This document shows positions 1 to 9,334 of a stretch of 64,000 nucleotides of DNA, in pieces. Both the position numbers and the translations under genes were made by a program. The DNA is from Sneathiella sedimenti (GTDB lineage: Bacteria > Pseudomonadota > Alphaproteobacteria > Sneathiellales > Sneathiellaceae). Below the pieces are notes generated by a model that saw only the letters and a program-made list of their open reading frames with translations, ran no database searches and was not told where the DNA came from. Each line of letters starts with the position of its first letter. Positions within the stretch are counted from its first letter, which is position 1. Location of the stretch: contig NZ_JAFLNC010000002.1 in assembly GCF_017313765.1 (NCBI RefSeq), forward strand, positions 682,001 through 746,000. The letters run 5' to 3'.

Positions 1-759
1 GACCACGCCGAACGCCTTACCAAGCGTGCCCTCGATGATATCAAGGCGGTGCATCAGCCCTTCGCGCTCCGCCACGCCGCCGCCGCGCGGGCCATACAGG
101 CCAACCGCATGCACTTCGTCGAGATAGGTCATGGCGTTGTATTTATCGGCGAGATCGCAGAATTCCTTGATCGGGGAGATGTCGCCATCCATGGAATAGA
201 CCGATTCAAAGGCGATGACCTTCGGCCGCCTCGGGTCAATGGTTTTCAGCTTGTCTTCCAGGTCGCGCACATCGTTATGGCGGAAAATCCGCTTCTCGCA
301 GCCCGAATGGCGCACACCGTCGATCATTGAGGCGTGGTTAAGCTCATCGGACAGGATCACGCAGCCAGGCAGCAGCTTGCCGAGGGTGGAAAGCGTCGCG
401 TCGTTGGAGACAAAGCCGGAGGTGAAGACCAGTGCCGACTCTTTCCCGTGCAGGTCGGCCAGTTCCCGTTCCAGCTCGCAGATCATGCGGGTGTTGCCGG
501 AAATGTTGCGCGTCCCGCCAGCACCGGCGCCGAACTGGTCCGTTGCGTCCTTGATGGCCTTCAGCACATCCGGATGCTGGCCCATGCCGAGATAGTCGTT
601 GGAGCACCAGATGGTGATGTCCTGTGTGGCGCCATCGTCGAGATACCGTGTTGCCCGGGGGAAGTCTCCGGCATGACGGCCAAGCTCGGTGAAGACCCGA
701 TAGCGCTTTTCCTCTTTCAAAGCGGCAATCGCCTGCTCGAACATGCTCTCGTAATCCAT
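1..759 (-). CDS. hemA: 5-aminolevulinate synthase, 3' end cut off by window edge
   Basis: Condenses glycine and succinyl-CoA to 5-aminolevulinate, the first step of tetrapyrrole synthesis by the Shemin (C4) route typical of alphaproteobacteria. The first 253 residues are present. They include the fold-type I PLP-enzyme region with the motif [11 protein letters not shown], a [12 protein letters not shown] stretch, and, at the window edge, GTLGKAFG, whose Lys248 is the PLP-binding lysine in this family. Two ATG codons lie in tandem (762 and 759). The second is preferred because MDY matches the usual family N-terminus and an AAGG ribosome site lies a few bases upstream. About 150 C-terminal residues lie outside the window. 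Identification is secure. Confidence 0.95.
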   Translation of the reverse strand, partial: MDYESMFEQAIAALKEEKRYRVFTELGRHAGDFPRATRYLDDGATQDITIWCSNDYLGMGQHPDVLKAIKDATDQFGAGAGGTRNISGNTRMICELERELADLHGKESALVFTSGFVSNDATLSTLGKLLPGCVILSDELNHASMIDGVRHSGCEKRIFRHNDVRDLEDKLKTIDPRRPKVIAFESVYSMDGDISPIKEFCDLADKYNAMTYLDEVHAVGLYGPRGGGVAEREGLMHRLDIIEGTLGKAFGVV

Positions 760-913
760 CATCCGCCCTTAAGCTGTGTTTGGTCCATCGACTGATGTGT
801 TCCTAAATACAGTTTCCGACCGATCCGTGACAAGGGACAAAAGGTCGCAACGTCGCCGGGATCGCGCAGTTTTGATGCTCTGTTATCCGCCTGTCCGTGT
901 AAATGCCGCCGTT

Positions 914-1798
914 TTAATGCGCCATAAAGACCGGAATCGGGCAGTTATTCAGAACTTCTTCCGTGACCGCGCCGAAGAACAGGCGGCGCAGGCGGCTGCG
1001 CGTATAGGCGCCCATCACCAGCAGGTCCGCATTGCACTTTCCCGCTTCCGCAAGGATTGATTCGGCCGTCGACTTGCCATTCGATCCCGTAATTTCGCAG
1101 CGGTCCGCATGCACCCCATACATGGTCAGATAGCGCTGTACCGCGAGCGGGTGGATATCCTCATCCAGGTCATCGACGGCGGAAATCAGCATGACTTTCT
1201 CGGCCGTCTGCAAAAAGGGCAGCGAGTAGGAGAGGGCCCGCGCCGATTCCACCGATCCGTTCCAGGCGAAGGCGACCCGCATGCCGACATCCTTTTTAAG
1301 AACCTTGTCCAGCAGCAGGACCGGGCGACCGGTTTCGCGCAGCGCCGTATTGATCAGCAGGGAGTTGTTGATCTGTTCCTCTCCCTCTTGCTTGCAAATG
1401 ACAATCAGGTCGAACAAACGCCCGTAACTATGCAGAGTATCTTCGCTATTTCCCTGTTTCTCGACGAAGCGGGTAGAGGCGCCATCGGCCGTTGGCCGGT
1501 CGGTGATATCATGGATAACCGGGACTCCCATGCGGCCGGACACATCCTTGAACAGTTCCCGGGCGCGATGCCGGCGTTCCTCTCCGTCCTTTTCCGCCAT
1601 CTCGATCACGCTCTCGATCATGGTCGAGGTCATCCCCTCGCCAACGAACGCAGCCGCGGATCGGGGGTCGATCTTGATATGCAGCGCATTGACATGGGCG
1701 CCAAAACGGAGGGCGAGGTTGAAGGCGCTTTCAAGAGCCTTGGCATCGCTGTCGTTCTTTGCGCCGGATACGGGAACCAGAATATTTTTAAAATGCAT
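914..1798 (-). CDS. universal stress protein with two UspA domains
   Basis: A protein of 294 residues made of two tandem Usp domains. The first begins with FKNILVPVSG. The second begins near MRVAFAWNGS and ends with the nucleotide-binding pattern GAYTRSRLRRLFFGAVT followed by PIPVFMAH. Such proteins are cytoplasmic stress-survival factors, often ATP-binding. The precise role here is unknown. The reading frame extends nine codons further upstream, but the internal ATG at 1798 follows a GAGG ribosome site and starts directly at the domain, so it is preferred. It lies on the minus strand downstream of fieF and upstream of hemA, without a clear operon link. Confidence 0.9.
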   Translation of the reverse strand: MHFKNILVPVSGAKNDSDAKALESAFNLALRFGAHVNALHIKIDPRSAAAFVGEGMTSTMIESVIEMAEKDGEERRHRARELFKDVSGRMGVPVIHDITDRPTADGASTRFVEKQGNSEDTLHSYGRLFDLIVICKQEGEEQINNSLLINTALRETGRPVLLLDKVLKKDVGMRVAFAWNGSVESARALSYSLPFLQTAEKVMLISAVDDLDEDIHPLAVQRYLTMYGVHADRCEITGSNGKSTAESILAEAGKCNADLLVMGAYTRSRLRRLFFGAVTEEVLNNCPIPVFMAH

Positions 1799-1889
1799 CG
1801 AATACCTCAGCCTGCGAATATTCACCTAAATGTAACATTAAGACCCTAAATTCTAAAGGGTTTTGTAGATTACACTTGGTAAATGCGGT

Positions 1890-2822
1890 CTAGTCTTCGT
1901 CATTCCGGCTGTTGTCGATATGAAGGGGGTCCTGATGCACAATGGCCTCGGCCTCGGGATATTCCGCCATCAGCCGGGCTTCCACGGCGTCGGAAATGGT
2001 GTGGGCATCCCGCAGACTGATACTGCCGTCCATGTCGATATGCATCTGTATGAATACTTGCTGGCCGGAGCGGCGGGTGCGCAGGTCATGAATACCGAGG
2101 ACGCCCGGCTGCTGCAGGACAATGGTCTTGATATTTTCCCGCTCCTCATCGCCGAGTTCCTCATCCATCAGGTCAGCGAAGGAGGTGCGGATGATTTTCC
2201 ACGCGCTGAAGATCAGGACAAGGGCAATCAGGATGCCGAACATCCCGTCGGCGAAACGCCAATGGAAGACTGTATCCAGGATCAGCGCGAGAATCACCCC
2301 GCCATTGATCAGCACATCGCCGACATAATGCAGCGAGTCGGCGGAAATCGCGACAGAGCGCGTCCTGCTGATCACGTAACGCTGGTATAGGACGAGGCCG
2401 ATTGTCAGCACGATCGAGACCACCATGACGATGATGCCGACATCGCTGGCGTAAACCGGCTTCGGATTGAGCAGCCTTTCCCCGGCCTGAAACAGCAGAA
2501 AAACCGCCGATCCGGTGATGATCGCGGACTGGAAAAGCCCGGCCAATGCCTCGGCCTTGCCATGACCGAAGCGGTGATCTCGGTCGGCGGGCACAAGGGA
2601 CTGGCGCACGGCAAACAGATTGATGGCTGAGGCCGCGAGGTCGAGCATGGAATCGACCAGGGTCGAGAGCATTGCCACGGAATTGGTGGCGAAATAGGCA
2701 AAACTCTTGATCGCGATCAGGATCAGCGCAATGCCCACGGCGGCATAGGTGGCCCGCTTCATCAGCTGACCGTTTACGGCATCATCGTTCTGTGAATGCA
2801 GGAATTCCGGGTCGACAGTCAC
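1890..2822 (-). CDS. fieF: cation diffusion facilitator, FieF/YiiP type
   Basis: An inner-membrane exporter of divalent metals (iron, zinc, cadmium or cobalt in this family) driven by proton antiport. The 310 residues contain about six membrane segments and a cytoplasmic C-terminal domain. The transport-site residues are in place: Asp57 and Asp61 in STLVDSMLD, and His165 and Asp169 in HYVGDVL, the DD-HD pattern of YiiP. The region DRDHRFGHGKAEALA is also typical. The C-terminal domain has QMHIDMDG and a final DPLHID. It lies between pdxH and the stress protein on the same strand. Metal specificity cannot be read with certainty. Confidence 0.92.
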   Translation of the reverse strand: MTVDPEFLHSQNDDAVNGQLMKRATYAAVGIALILIAIKSFAYFATNSVAMLSTLVDSMLDLAASAINLFAVRQSLVPADRDHRFGHGKAEALAGLFQSAIITGSAVFLLFQAGERLLNPKPVYASDVGIIVMVVSIVLTIGLVLYQRYVISRTRSVAISADSLHYVGDVLINGGVILALILDTVFHWRFADGMFGILIALVLIFSAWKIIRTSFADLMDEELGDEERENIKTIVLQQPGVLGIHDLRTRRSGQQVFIQMHIDMDGSISLRDAHTISDAVEARLMAEYPEAEAIVHQDPLHIDNSRNDED

Positions 2823-2873
2823 AGCAATCTAGGTCCTCTGTTATACTATTGGGGCGCGATACGCCTGGTCATC

Positions 2874-3464
2874 TTACGGAAAAAGGATGCTCTCTGTCCA
2901 ACCGCCGGCGCCCTTTTCATAGCGCCGCCGTTCATGCAGGCGGAATGGCCGGTCGCGCCAGAATTCCATCTGCTCGGGTAGGACGCGAAAACCGGACCAG
3001 TAGTCGGGCCGGGGAATCGCCCCGATGGCATATTTTGCGGCATATTTGGCGACTTCCGCCTCCAGCGTAAAACGCCCGTCCATCGGGCGGGACTGCTGGC
3101 TGGCCCAGGCCCCGATCCGGCTGTCACGCGGGCGGCTGTCGAAATAGGCGTCAGCCTCGGCATCCGTGACTTTCTCGACCGTGCCCTGAATGCGAATCTG
3201 GCGGCGTAAACTTTTCCAGTGAAAACATAATCCGGCGCGCGGGTTGGCGAGGAGTTCGCGGCCTTTCTGGCTGCCGAAATTCGTATAAAAGACAAAGCCA
3301 CGCTCGTCCGCGCCCTTGAGCAGCACCATGCGCACCGACGGGTAGCCGTCCGCGTCGGCGGTGGCGAGCGCAATGGCGGTCGGGTCGTTGGGCTCGCTTT
3401 TCTCGGCTTCCGCCATCCAGTCCTGGAATTCCTTCAGGAGATCGGTAAAGTTTTTCACAGTCAT
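2874..3464 (-). CDS. pdxH: pyridoxamine 5'-phosphate oxidase
   Basis: FMN-dependent oxidase that converts pyridoxine or pyridoxamine 5'-phosphate to pyridoxal 5'-phosphate, the last step of vitamin B6 synthesis and salvage. Family signatures include [50 protein letters not shown], and near the C-terminus [13 protein letters not shown]. The chosen start (MTVKNFTD, 196 residues) fits the usual family start. In-frame ATGs upstream at 3509 and 3491 would add 15 or 9 residues with no obvious homologous content. PLP supply suits the nearby hemA enzyme, which uses it, but that link is inference. Confidence 0.93.
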   Translation of the reverse strand: MTVKNFTDLLKEFQDWMAEAEKSEPNDPTAIALATADADGYPSVRMVLLKGADERGFVFYTNFGSQKGRELLANPRAGLCFHWKSLRRQIRIQGTVEKVTDAEADAYFDSRPRDSRIGAWASQQSRPMDGRFTLEAEVAKYAAKYAIGAIPRPDYWSGFRVLPEQMEFWRDRPFRLHERRRYEKGAGGWTESILFP

Positions 3465-3707
3465 TTTCGGATACTCGTTATGTCTTGGCATGCCACTGCT
3501 TTGCCGCATTTCGTTGCCAAACTTAATCGGCTGCGACGGAATTGTCGACCGGCGACGTTTAATTTAAGATAGGCCGTCCCGAAAGCATTTGAAATGATTT
3601 GTGATGGACCTATTGCTATAAATGTCGTTCCGGGCCCTATATAGTAGGAAACGGGAATGGCCTGACATGAATGTCGGGAATGAAATTTTACGATGACAAG
3701 GATTGTA

Positions 3708-4190
3708 ATGATGCGGAAATCAAAACTACTGGTGGTCACGGCGCTGGCCTCAGCGCTCGCTCTGGCGGGCTGTGCGGACGCCCAGAACAACCCTAAAACA
3801 ACCGGTGGCGCCGTAATCGGCGGTATTGGCGGGGCGCTGCTTGGCTCGATGTTCGGCAAGGGCACAGGGCAACTTGTCGCGGTTGGCGTCGGAACGCTTG
3901 CCGGTGCGATGATCGGCAGTGAAGTTGGCAAGACGCTGGACGCGGCGGATCGCGCACAGATTGACCGGGCCGAGAAAAAGGCGACAACGGCGCCGATAGG
4001 CCAGACGATCGCCTGGAACAATCCTCAAAGCGGTAATTCCGGCACGATCACGCCGGTGCGCGACGGCAATCATACCGACGGCCGTTATTGCCGGGAATTC
4101 CAGCAGACGATTGAAGTTGGCGGCAAGCTTGAAAAAGGCTATGGAACAGCCTGCCGGCAGCCCGATGGCTCCTGGCAGATTATGAACTAA
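3708..4190 (+). CDS. glycine-zipper outer-membrane lipoprotein (17 kDa surface antigen family)
   Basis: A predicted lipoprotein of 160 residues. It has a signal peptide with lipobox LALAGC, so Cys is the likely lipidated residue. A glycine-rich double membrane-spanning segment follows (GGAVIGGIGGALLGSMFGKG, then VGVGTLAGAMIGSEVG). The C-terminal domain has paired cysteines (RYCREFQ and GTACRQPDG) and ends in SWQIMN. This layout is that of the rickettsial 17 kDa antigen / RT0821 family, whose function is poorly known but relates to the envelope. ATG at 3708 is chosen because AAGGA lies five bases upstream. The frame also has an ATG at 3693. Confidence 0.85.
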   Translation: MMRKSKLLVVTALASALALAGCADAQNNPKTTGGAVIGGIGGALLGSMFGKGTGQLVAVGVGTLAGAMIGSEVGKTLDAADRAQIDRAEKKATTAPIGQTIAWNNPQSGNSGTITPVRDGNHTDGRYCREFQQTIEVGGKLEKGYGTACRQPDGSWQIMN

Positions 4191-4251
4191 GAGGTGGAAG
4201 GCGGCCTCGGCCTCTCTGGAATGACGGGGGCCGGGCCGGACAACATTTTTA

Positions 4252-5721
4252 ATGGGACGAATTGAGCTATTCACGGTTGCCGTGACGGCGGTGCTGCTTG
4301 TTACCTTGGGGGCAAGCCCGTCCGTCCGGGCGGATTTCAACGATGGTGTCGCGGCCTATGAGGCCGGAGACTATAAAACCGCCTTCAATGAATGGCTGCC
4401 GCTGGCACGGAATAACGATCCGGCGGCCATGCGCAATATCGGCCATATGTACCGGCGCGGTCTCGGCACCGCACAGGATTACACCAAGGCGATGACCTGG
4501 TACAAGCGCGCGGCGACCATCGGGTTCGATCGCGCGCAGGCCAATGTTGCCGGCATGTATCTGGAAGGCGAGGGGGTCGAGCAGGATTACGCGCAGGCCG
4601 CCAACTGGTTTGCCCGCGCGGCGCAGCAGGGGCATGTGATTTCCCAGTATAATCTCGCCCTGTTGCTGGAAAACGGCCTTGGCGTAGAGAAGAACGAGCA
4701 AAGAGCGCTCGGCTGGTATGCTCTGGCCGCCAAGGCGGGGCATCCGGCGTCCCAGAAAAAGGCGGCGGAACTGGCGACGTATCTTCAGAACAAGCCCGAT
4801 GAACCGGAAAAAGAGGGGGCTGGCGGACCCTTGATCAAATCGGCGGATACGGAACCTCCCAAGGCGACCGAGACGGCGACGGCCTCCTCGACGAGCGCCG
4901 CGGACACGCCGCAGACACCGCAGACGCCGCAGGCACCGGACTCCGTGGCCACGAAGGACGAAACACCTGCACCGACAGCGGCAACGGGAACTGCAACCGA
5001 AGCCGCAACCGCAACCGCAACCGCAACTGCGGCATCCTCCTCCCAAGGCGTCCAGAAAAAGGGATTTTATGAGGCCCTCCGGTCTCTCGTCGCGAAACAG
5101 GAGGTAGGGGAGTCGTCCGTTGCGATATCCTCAGAAAGCCAGGGCGGGACACCGCCGGAAAGCCAGGCAGAAACAATCTCATCCACACCGGTGACGGAAG
5201 CGGCATCGGACAGCGTTACGCCGGAAGTGAAACCCACCGCGGTGGAAACCGCCCCGGCACAACCGCCCGCGGCATCAGTTCCTGCGCCAACACCGGCCGT
5301 CAAACCCGAAGTGGCGGCGGTACCGATCAAGCCGGTTGAGATAGCGGCGATCCCCGCACCGGCAGGGGCAACACTGGCACCCGCGCCAAAATCCGCGCCG
5401 TCCGTCCAGGCAAAGCCATCCGGGACCGGCCTCAGCGTCGCGGAAAAGCTGGAAATGGCCGATCTCGCCTATACGCTCGAGCAGTATCAGCAATCCCTCA
5501 GCATCTGGGCGCGGCTCGCGGCAGATGGTAATCCAGAGGCGCAATACCGTCTCGGCAGCCTGTTTAATGCGGGCGTGGCCCTGCCGGTGGACCGGGTCCG
5601 CGCCTATTACTGGTGGGACAAGGCGCGAGCCAACGGTTCCAGCGAGGCCGCCGCGGCCCTTGCCGATCTGGTACCTACCTTGACACATCTCGAAAAAAGA
5701 CAGATTGATCGGGTTAATTAG
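4252..5721 (+). CDS. secreted Sel1-repeat protein with low-complexity linker
   Basis: A 489-residue protein with an N-terminal signal peptide (cleavage probably after SVRA). Several Sel1/TPR-like repeats follow (residues about 28-180, for example AMRNIGHMYRRGLGTAQDY and AQANVAGMYLEGEGVEQDY). Next is a long Ala/Thr/Pro-rich linker (about 180-390), then a second Sel1-like block with AQYRLGSLFNAGVALPVDR. Sel1 repeats mediate protein-protein contacts. This protein is likely periplasmic, but its partner is unknown. The linker contains a short hexanucleotide tandem repeat near 5005. It follows the lipoprotein gene after 61 bases and may be co-transcribed with it. Confidence 0.8.
   Translation: MGRIELFTVAVTAVLLVTLGASPSVRADFNDGVAAYEAGDYKTAFNEWLPLARNNDPAAMRNIGHMYRRGLGTAQDYTKAMTWYKRAATIGFDRAQANVAGMYLEGEGVEQDYAQAANWFARAAQQGHVISQYNLALLLENGLGVEKNEQRALGWYALAAKAGHPASQKKAAELATYLQNKPDEPEKEGAGGPLIKSADTEPPKATETATASSTSAADTPQTPQTPQAPDSVATKDETPAPTAATGTATEAATATATATAASSSQGVQKKGFYEALRSLVAKQEVGESSVAISSESQGGTPPESQAETISSTPVTEAASDSVTPEVKPTAVETAPAQPPAASVPAPTPAVKPEVAAVPIKPVEIAAIPAPAGATLAPAPKSAPSVQAKPSGTGLSVAEKLEMADLAYTLEQYQQSLSIWARLAADGNPEAQYRLGSLFNAGVALPVDRVRAYYWWDKARANGSSEAAAALADLVPTLTHLEKRQIDRVN
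5005..5028 (+). repeat. short GCAACC tandem repeat inside the Sel1 gene
   Basis: Three perfect copies of GCAACC followed by GCAACT. They encode alternating Ala-Thr in the low-complexity linker. Copy change would be in frame, so it would alter linker length without breaking the gene. Confidence 0.7.
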
Positions 5722-5807
5722 TTAAATCCTAAGAGAAAAGTTTTATATACTGGTATCTAAGGGTCTTATTGAATTAAGGGACGTTTTTACGTCCAGCATG
5801 GCAACGG

Positions 5808-6707
5808 ATGAAAAACTTATACAGTATTCTTGGCATCTCAAAAGGCGCGAGCCAGCAGGACATCAAATCCGCCTATCGCAAGCTGGCTAAGAAACATCAC
5901 CCGGACGCAAATCCGGGCGACACGAAGGTGGAGGAGAAATTCAAGGAAATCTCCGCCGCCTATCATATCCTGGGCGATGAGAAACAGCGCGCCCGGTATG
6001 ACCGTGGCGAGATTGACGAGCATGGGCAGGAGAAGATGGGTGGCTTTCGCGGCGGCCACCGTGCCTCCTCCACGGCCGGTTTCGGCGGCGGCGGAGCGGA
6101 GGATATTTTCTCCGAGATATTCGGCAATTTCCGCGGTGGCGGTTTCCGCGGCCGCGTGCCCGAAAAAGGGCGCGACCGGAAATTCGCCATCGAGATCGAC
6201 TTTATGGAAGCGGCCCTCGGTGGCAAGCGGCGCCTGACCATGGGTGACGGCGGCCGGACGCTTGACGTGGCCATTCCTGCCGGGGTGACCGACGGACAGC
6301 AGATCCGCCTGCGCGGGCAGGGAGAGGAAGGGGTTGCCGGCGGTCCCAATGGCGATATCCTGATCAATGTCACGGTGAAACCGCACAGCTTTTTCCGCCG
6401 CGACGGACAGAATGTCCTGATCGAGCTGCCTATCAGTTTGCCTGAGGCGGTGCTGGGCGCGACAGTCAAGGTCCCGACGGTGGATGGCACGGTCAATCTG
6501 AAGGTGCCGCCCGGATCCAACACGGGCACCAAGCTCCGGTTGAAGGGGAAGGGCATCGGGGGTCCGAAAAATGGCGCGCGCGGCGATCAGATGGTCAGCC
6601 TCAAGGTCGTTCTGCCGGACAAGCAGGACGAGGAACTTCAGGACTGGGTGACAAAATGGGCGGAGAAGCATGACTATGATGCCCGCTCCAAGCTGAAGAG
6701 CAAATAG
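5808..6707 (+). CDS. DnaJ-family co-chaperone (CbpA/type II-like)
   Basis: A 299-residue J-domain protein. The J domain spans residues 3-65 with the HPD motif at 31-33, which stimulates Hsp70 ATPase. A Gly/Phe-rich stretch follows (about 75-115, with GFGGGGAEDIFSEIFGNFRGG). Two beta-barrel client-binding domains with the C-terminal DnaJ signature come next (AIPAGVTDGQQIRLRGQG and PPGSNTGTKLRLKGKGIG). The cysteine-rich zinc-finger region of true DnaJ is missing, which makes it CbpA-like. No dnaK or grpE is adjacent. A small perfect hairpin (GGACGT/ACGTCC, 5779-5794) sits in its leader. Its role is unknown. Confidence 0.9.
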   Translation: MKNLYSILGISKGASQQDIKSAYRKLAKKHHPDANPGDTKVEEKFKEISAAYHILGDEKQRARYDRGEIDEHGQEKMGGFRGGHRASSTAGFGGGGAEDIFSEIFGNFRGGGFRGRVPEKGRDRKFAIEIDFMEAALGGKRRLTMGDGGRTLDVAIPAGVTDGQQIRLRGQGEEGVAGGPNGDILINVTVKPHSFFRRDGQNVLIELPISLPEAVLGATVKVPTVDGTVNLKVPPGSNTGTKLRLKGKGIGGPKNGARGDQMVSLKVVLPDKQDEELQDWVTKWAEKHDYDARSKLKSK

Positions 6708-6738
6708 CCGCCATTGTCTGCGCCGGGTCATAAGTCTT

Positions 6739-6766
6739 TTGACTGCCCCCCATAAGCGCGATAAAA
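6739..6766 (+). promoter_or_regulatory. candidate sigma-70 promoter for fabI
   Basis: TTGACT at 6739-6744 matches the -35 consensus in five of six positions. ATAAAA at 6761-6766 is a fair -10 after a 16-base spacer. It lies about 45 bases before the fabI start, so fabI need not depend on dnaJ transcription. Confidence 0.45.
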
Positions 6767-6809
6767 AGATAGTACATTTGGTTTCGTAGACGGTAATGAG
6801 GGGATGCGG

Positions 6810-7619
6810 ATGACGCAGCACAAGGGTTTGATGGCAGGCAAAAAGGGCCTTATCATGGGGGTCGCCAATAACCATTCGCTGGCGTGGGGAATTGCACAGG
6901 CGCTGCATGAACATGGCGCTGAAATCGCGTTTACCTACCAGGGCGAAGCGCTTGGCAAACGGGTTATCCCGCTGGCGGAGAGTGTCGGTTCCGACACGGT
7001 TCTGGAATGCGACGTGACCGACGACGCCAGTATGGACGCCGTATTTGCGGCGCTGAAAGAGAAATGGGGCAAGATCGATTTTTTCGTTCATGCCATCGGT
7101 TTTTCCGACAAGACCCAGCTGCGCGGCAATTTCTCCGATACCACCCGCGACAACTTCAACATGACGATGGAGATCTCCTGTTTTTCCTTCATTGCGCTGG
7201 CCAAGCGCGCGTCGGAACTGATGACCGACGGCGGCAGCATGGTGACGCTGACCTATTACGGGGCGGAGCGGGTCATACCGCATTATAACGTCATGGGCGT
7301 TGCCAAGGCCGGGCTTGAGGCGGCAACCCGCTATCTGGCGGTGGAGATGGGCAAGAAGAATATTCGCGTCAATGCGCTGTCCGCCGGGCCGATCAAGACC
7401 CTTGCCGCCAGCGGGATTGGCGATTTCCGCTATATCCTGAAGTGGAACGAGTATCATTCACCCTTGAAGCGGAATGTCACCATTGACGATGTTGGCGGAT
7501 CGGCGCTCTATCTGCTGAGCGATCTCGGGGCCGGCGTGTCTGGGGAAACCCATCATGTGGATGCCGGGTATCATGTTGTCGGCATGAAGGCGGAAGACGC
7601 GCCCGACATCACTAAGTAA
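6810..7619 (+). CDS. fabI: enoyl-[acyl-carrier-protein] reductase (NADH), FabI type
   Basis: Catalyses the last reductive step of each fatty-acid elongation cycle and is the usual target of triclosan-type inhibitors. It is a short-chain dehydrogenase of 269 residues. The nucleotide-binding start is [16 protein letters not shown]. The catalytic pair fits FabI Tyr-x6-Lys (Tyr159 and Lys166 in YNVMGVAK). [13 protein letters not shown] is the substrate-loop motif. The ATG at 6810 is preferred over 6804 because GAGGGG then has a six-base spacing. It lies upstream of aroC with 25 bases between, so the two are probably co-transcribed. Confidence 0.95.
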   Translation: MTQHKGLMAGKKGLIMGVANNHSLAWGIAQALHEHGAEIAFTYQGEALGKRVIPLAESVGSDTVLECDVTDDASMDAVFAALKEKWGKIDFFVHAIGFSDKTQLRGNFSDTTRDNFNMTMEISCFSFIALAKRASELMTDGGSMVTLTYYGAERVIPHYNVMGVAKAGLEAATRYLAVEMGKKNIRVNALSAGPIKTLAASGIGDFRYILKWNEYHSPLKRNVTIDDVGGSALYLLSDLGAGVSGETHHVDAGYHVVGMKAEDAPDITK

Positions 7620-7644
7620 GCAAGTTTTTCAGGCGGAAGTCCTT

Positions 7645-8718
7645 ATGTCTCACAATAGTTTCGGTCACCTGTTCCGGGTGACGACCTGGGGGGAAAGTCA
7701 TGGCCCGGCGCTTGGCTGCGTGATTGACGGCTGTCCGCCGCTGATCGAGGTCACGTCCGAGGAATTGCAGGTCTGGATGGACCGGCGCAAGCCCGGCCAG
7801 TCGCGCTTCACCACCCAGCGGAAGGAGCCCGACACGGTGAAAATCCTCTCCGGTGTATTTGAGGGGAAGACCACCGGCACGCCGATCAGCCTGATGATCG
7901 AGAATGTCGATCAGCGGTCCAAGGATTACGGGGATATCAAGGACAAGTTCCGCCCCGGCCATGCGGATTTCACCTACCAGACAAAATACGGCATCCGCGA
8001 TTATCGCGGTGGCGGCCGGTCCAGCGCGCGCGAGACGGCGGCGCGCGTCGCGGCGGGCGGCATCGCCCGAAAGGTGCTGGGCGACAATGTCAAGATCAAG
8101 GGGTACTTGACCCAGATCGGCGACAGGGTGATCGACCGTTCCCGCGCGGATTTATCCGAAATTGACAACAATCCCTTCTGGTCGCCGGATCCCGGCATTG
8201 TCGAGGAATGGACGGTCTATCTTGATGCGATCCGCAAAGCCGGCTCCTCCGTTGGTGCGGTGATTGAGGTTGTGGCCTCCGGCGTGCCCGCCGGGCTTGG
8301 CGCGCCGATCTATGGCAAGCTGGATTCCGATCTCGCCATGGCGATGATGACGATAAATGCGGTCAAGGGGGTCGAGATTGGTGACGGGTTCTCTGCCGCG
8401 GCGCTCACCGGCGAGACAAACGCCGACGAGATGCGTGCCGGTAACGAAGGCTTCCCGCGGTTCCTCAGCAATCACGCGGGCGGTATTCTGGGTGGCATTT
8501 CGACGGGGCAGGATATCGTCGTGCGCTTCGCGGTGAAGCCGACCTCCTCTATCCTCAAGCCGCGCGATACCATCGATATTGACGGCAACGAGACGGAAAT
8601 TCAGACCAAGGGCCGCCACGACCCGTGCGTTGGTATTCGCGGTGTGCCCGTTGGGGAAGCCATGATGGCCTGCGTCCTCGCCGATCATCTCTTGCGTCAC
8701 CGCGGCCAGAACGGCTAA
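7645..8718 (+). CDS. aroC: chorismate synthase
   Basis: Converts 5-enolpyruvylshikimate 3-phosphate to chorismate, the branch point for aromatic amino acids and folate. It needs reduced FMN. The 357 residues show the family signatures [19 protein letters not shown] near the N-terminus, [18 protein letters not shown] in the middle and [18 protein letters not shown] near the C-terminus. The length is normal. It follows fabI closely and precedes an unrelated AhpD-like gene. Identification is secure. Confidence 0.97.
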   Translation: MSHNSFGHLFRVTTWGESHGPALGCVIDGCPPLIEVTSEELQVWMDRRKPGQSRFTTQRKEPDTVKILSGVFEGKTTGTPISLMIENVDQRSKDYGDIKDKFRPGHADFTYQTKYGIRDYRGGGRSSARETAARVAAGGIARKVLGDNVKIKGYLTQIGDRVIDRSRADLSEIDNNPFWSPDPGIVEEWTVYLDAIRKAGSSVGAVIEVVASGVPAGLGAPIYGKLDSDLAMAMMTINAVKGVEIGDGFSAAALTGETNADEMRAGNEGFPRFLSNHAGGILGGISTGQDIVVRFAVKPTSSILKPRDTIDIDGNETEIQTKGRHDPCVGIRGVPVGEAMMACVLADHLLRHRGQNG

Positions 8719-8755
8719 ACCCAATATCAACAAGAAAATTTTAAGGAGATATCCC

Positions 8756-9334
8756 ATGTCCCAGCCCAAATATGTCCACGCCCTTGATATCCCGGTTCCG
8801 GCCCGTGAGGAGCTGGAGGAAGGGACGCAGAAATATTTCGCGGTATGCGAGGAGAAGCTCGGCATGGTGCCGAATGTGCTCGCGGCCTACAGCTTCGATA
8901 ACGCGAAGCTCCGCGCCTTTTCGGACATGTATGGGGAGTTGATGCTGGGCGAGTCCGGCCTGACCAAGCTGGAGCGGGAGATGATCGCGGTCGCGGTCTC
9001 CTCGGTCAATCAGTGCTTTTACTGCCTGACTGCCCATGGCGCGGCGGTGCGGGAGCTGTCGGGCGACCCGATCCTCGGGGAGTTGATGGTGATGAACTAT
9101 CGCGCGGCGGAATTGCCCGCGAAACAGCGCGCCATGCTCGATTTCGCCTACAAGCTGACCAAGACGCCGAACGAGATGGAAGAAAGCGACCGGCAGGCGC
9201 TGCGCGATGCCGGCTGGACTGATCGCGATATCTGGGATATCTCGGCAACGGTGTCCTTCTTCAACATGAGCAACCGCATGGCCATGGCCATCGACATGAT
9301 GCCGAACGAGGCCTATCACTCCCAGGCGCGCTAG
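8756..9334 (+). CDS. AhpD/carboxymuconolactone decarboxylase-like peroxidase-related protein
   Basis: A 192-residue protein of the peroxidase-related branch of the AhpD-like superfamily. The redox-active core is NQCFYCLTAHG, a CxxC motif with a following His. It is preceded by LTKLEREMIAVAVSSVNQ, the conserved helix of the family. Members act as small alkylhydroperoxidase-type reductases, but the substrate is usually unknown. A strong AAGGAGATAT ribosome site precedes the ATG. Its stop overlaps by four bases the stop of the convergent LysR gene. Confidence 0.85.
   Translation: MSQPKYVHALDIPVPAREELEEGTQKYFAVCEEKLGMVPNVLAAYSFDNAKLRAFSDMYGELMLGESGLTKLEREMIAVAVSSVNQCFYCLTAHGAAVRELSGDPILGELMVMNYRAAELPAKQRAMLDFAYKLTKTPNEMEESDRQALRDAGWTDRDIWDISATVSFFNMSNRMAMAIDMMPNEAYHSQAR

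Noticed and set aside
1843-1865. ACCCT/AGGGT inverted repeat followed by TTTTG as a terminator
   Set aside because: The stem has only five bases with an A/T loop and no plus-strand gene ends there.
5838-7457. Long minus-strand open frame of 539 codons across dnaJ and fabI
   Set aside because: It lies antisense to two secure genes, and its translation has no domain signature. GC-rich codon bias opens such frames.
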